Shown in pieces: positions 19,074 through 19,665 of a stretch of 19,665 nt of DNA (its first letter is position 1; every line of letters begins with the position of its first letter). The stretch spans positions 1-19,665 of the forward strand of contig JADZET010000156.1 of the NCBI GenBank assembly GCA_020850375.1, read 5' to 3'. Source of the stretch: Phycisphaeraceae bacterium. Its GTDB lineage: Bacteria > Planctomycetota > Phycisphaerae > Phycisphaerales > Phycisphaeraceae. The translations under genes were made by a program, and so were the position numbers. The notes under the pieces were generated by a model. It saw nothing but the letters and a program-made list of their open reading frames with translations. It was not told where the DNA came from and searched no databases.

Positions 19074-19665
19074 ATGCGTCCGACATCTTCTTACCTCCGC
19101 CCCGCCCGTCGCCCCTGGCAGCTCGCCGCCATCGCCCTTTCCATCCTCTCCACCCTCACCCTCACCGCCGGACAACGCGACCACGACGGCAGCGTCCGCA
19201 TCGTCCGCTCCGCCAACGCCGGCCTCATCCAGTCCCCCGACGTCTCCGATTCACTCCCCTCCTCCGCACAGCTCCTGCGCGCCCTCCGACCTCAGCGCAG
19301 CAACTACTACCAGATCTTCACCAACCTCCCCCCCGACGAGGCCCAGATCTACGCCACCCACATGGACCAGGTCTTCGCCGCCTACGAGCGACGCTTCAAC
19401 GCCTTCGAGGAACGCTCCACCGGCCCCATGCCCCTCTACCTCTTCCGCTCCCGGCAGGACTACCAAGCCTTCCTCAAACTCCAGCAGATCGACGGCGAGA
19501 ACTCCGGCGGCATGTTCTTCGTCTGCCCCACCGGCCGAGGACTCGCCACCTTCGTCGGCGACCAGCCCCGCGCCAAGGTCTTCGCCACCCTCCAGCACGA
19601 GGGCTTCCACCAGTTCGCCGACAAGTACATCGGCCCCAATCTCCCCATCTGGATCAACGAGGGCC
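19074..19665 (+). CDS. Secreted zinc metallopeptidase, DUF1570/gluzincin-like (3' end outside window)
   Basis: 197 residues are visible from the ATG at 19074 and the frame is open to the window end. An N-terminal Arg-rich start and a hydrophobic stretch (LAAIALSILSTLTLTAG) suggest a signal peptide. The zinc motif HExxH is HEGFH at residues 175-179 in LQHEGFHQFADKYIG. The downstream WINEG (E196) fits the third, glutamate ligand of gluzincins. The middle contains MPLYLFRSRQDYQAFLKL, a pattern seen before the active site in DUF1570-type proteins. It probably cleaves peptides outside the cytoplasm; the substrate is unknown. GAGG about six bases upstream of the ATG may be the ribosome site. It follows accD by 94 bp on the same strand but need not be cotranscribed. 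Confidence 0.8.
   Translation, partial: MRPTSSYLRPARRPWQLAAIALSILSTLTLTAGQRDHDGSVRIVRSANAGLIQSPDVSDSLPSSAQLLRALRPQRSNYYQIFTNLPPDEAQIYATHMDQVFAAYERRFNAFEERSTGPMPLYLFRSRQDYQAFLKLQQIDGENSGGMFFVCPTGRGLATFVGDQPRAKVFATLQHEGFHQFADKYIGPNLPIWINEG

Noticed and set aside
1..19665. A multi-gene defence system or biosynthetic cluster
   Set aside because: I looked for nucleases, reverse transcriptases, helicases, TIR or NTPase defence proteins and tailoring-enzyme clusters, and found only unrelated single genes. The unusual signal here is the repeat families.

Overview
This window reads as a chromosomal segment of a GC-rich planctomycete, most likely class Phycisphaerae. That is inference from protein content: two secreted proteins end in PEP-CTERM tails (PEP, a hydrophobic stretch, then an Arg-rich end), one of them with dockerin-like DxNxDGxVNxxDI repeats. 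There is also a DUF2961/GH172 protein, a DUF1570-like secreted metallopeptidase and a LexA/ECF-sigma complement. Single-copy genes such as lexA and accD, and the lack of any transposase, integrase or CRISPR array, argue for chromosome rather than plasmid or phage. The + strand is strongly C-rich over genes of both directions, so + genes use NNC codons and - genes use NNG codons.

Layout. Position 1 to 399 is the 5' part of an ECF sigma factor (-), followed by a divergent metallophosphoesterase (+). Next come a secreted Cu/Zn superoxide dismutase with Cys-rich tails (+), a convergent degenerate QueC-like protein (-) and a class I glutamine amidotransferase (+). A 709-residue PEP-CTERM protein (-) is divergent from an HhH-GPD DNA glycosylase (+). 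An FG-GAP-like PEP-CTERM propeller protein (-) is divergent from a GH172-family protein (+). Then come an aminoglycoside-phosphotransferase-like kinase (-), a histidine phosphatase (+), a GNAT acetyltransferase (-), an AT-rich foreign-looking membrane protein (-), lexA (-) and an unknown gene overlapping lexA (-). The right part holds a marR-ABC exporter operon (-), divergent accD (+), and the start of a secreted gluzincin peptidase (+) cut by the window end.

The most unusual content is not a gene. At least four families of short GC-rich palindromes (A, B, C and D below; 11 copies) lie between genes and also inside or at the ends of open reading frames. They sit in the N-terminal linker of AccD, an N-terminal loop of the DNA glycosylase, the linker of the ABC exporter, and at the stop codons of the GNAT and PEP-CTERM genes. 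Every copy has the same orientation on the C-rich strand whatever the direction of the local gene. Tracts of 8-bp tandem repeats and an over-represented decamer (CCCCCGGAAG) accompany them. This resembles REP/MITE-like elements spread through a single-stranded, replication-oriented process; the mechanism is inference.

Several + genes appear to be transcribed without a leader: a -10-like hexamer lies 7 to 8 bases before the ATG, with no Shine-Dalgarno sequence. The - genes mostly have clear Shine-Dalgarno sites. The repair and stress genes (lexA, glycosylase, SOD), secreted carbohydrate and matrix-type proteins and the MarR-controlled exporter look like ordinary accessory and housekeeping content. 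I see no multi-gene defence or biosynthetic cluster.
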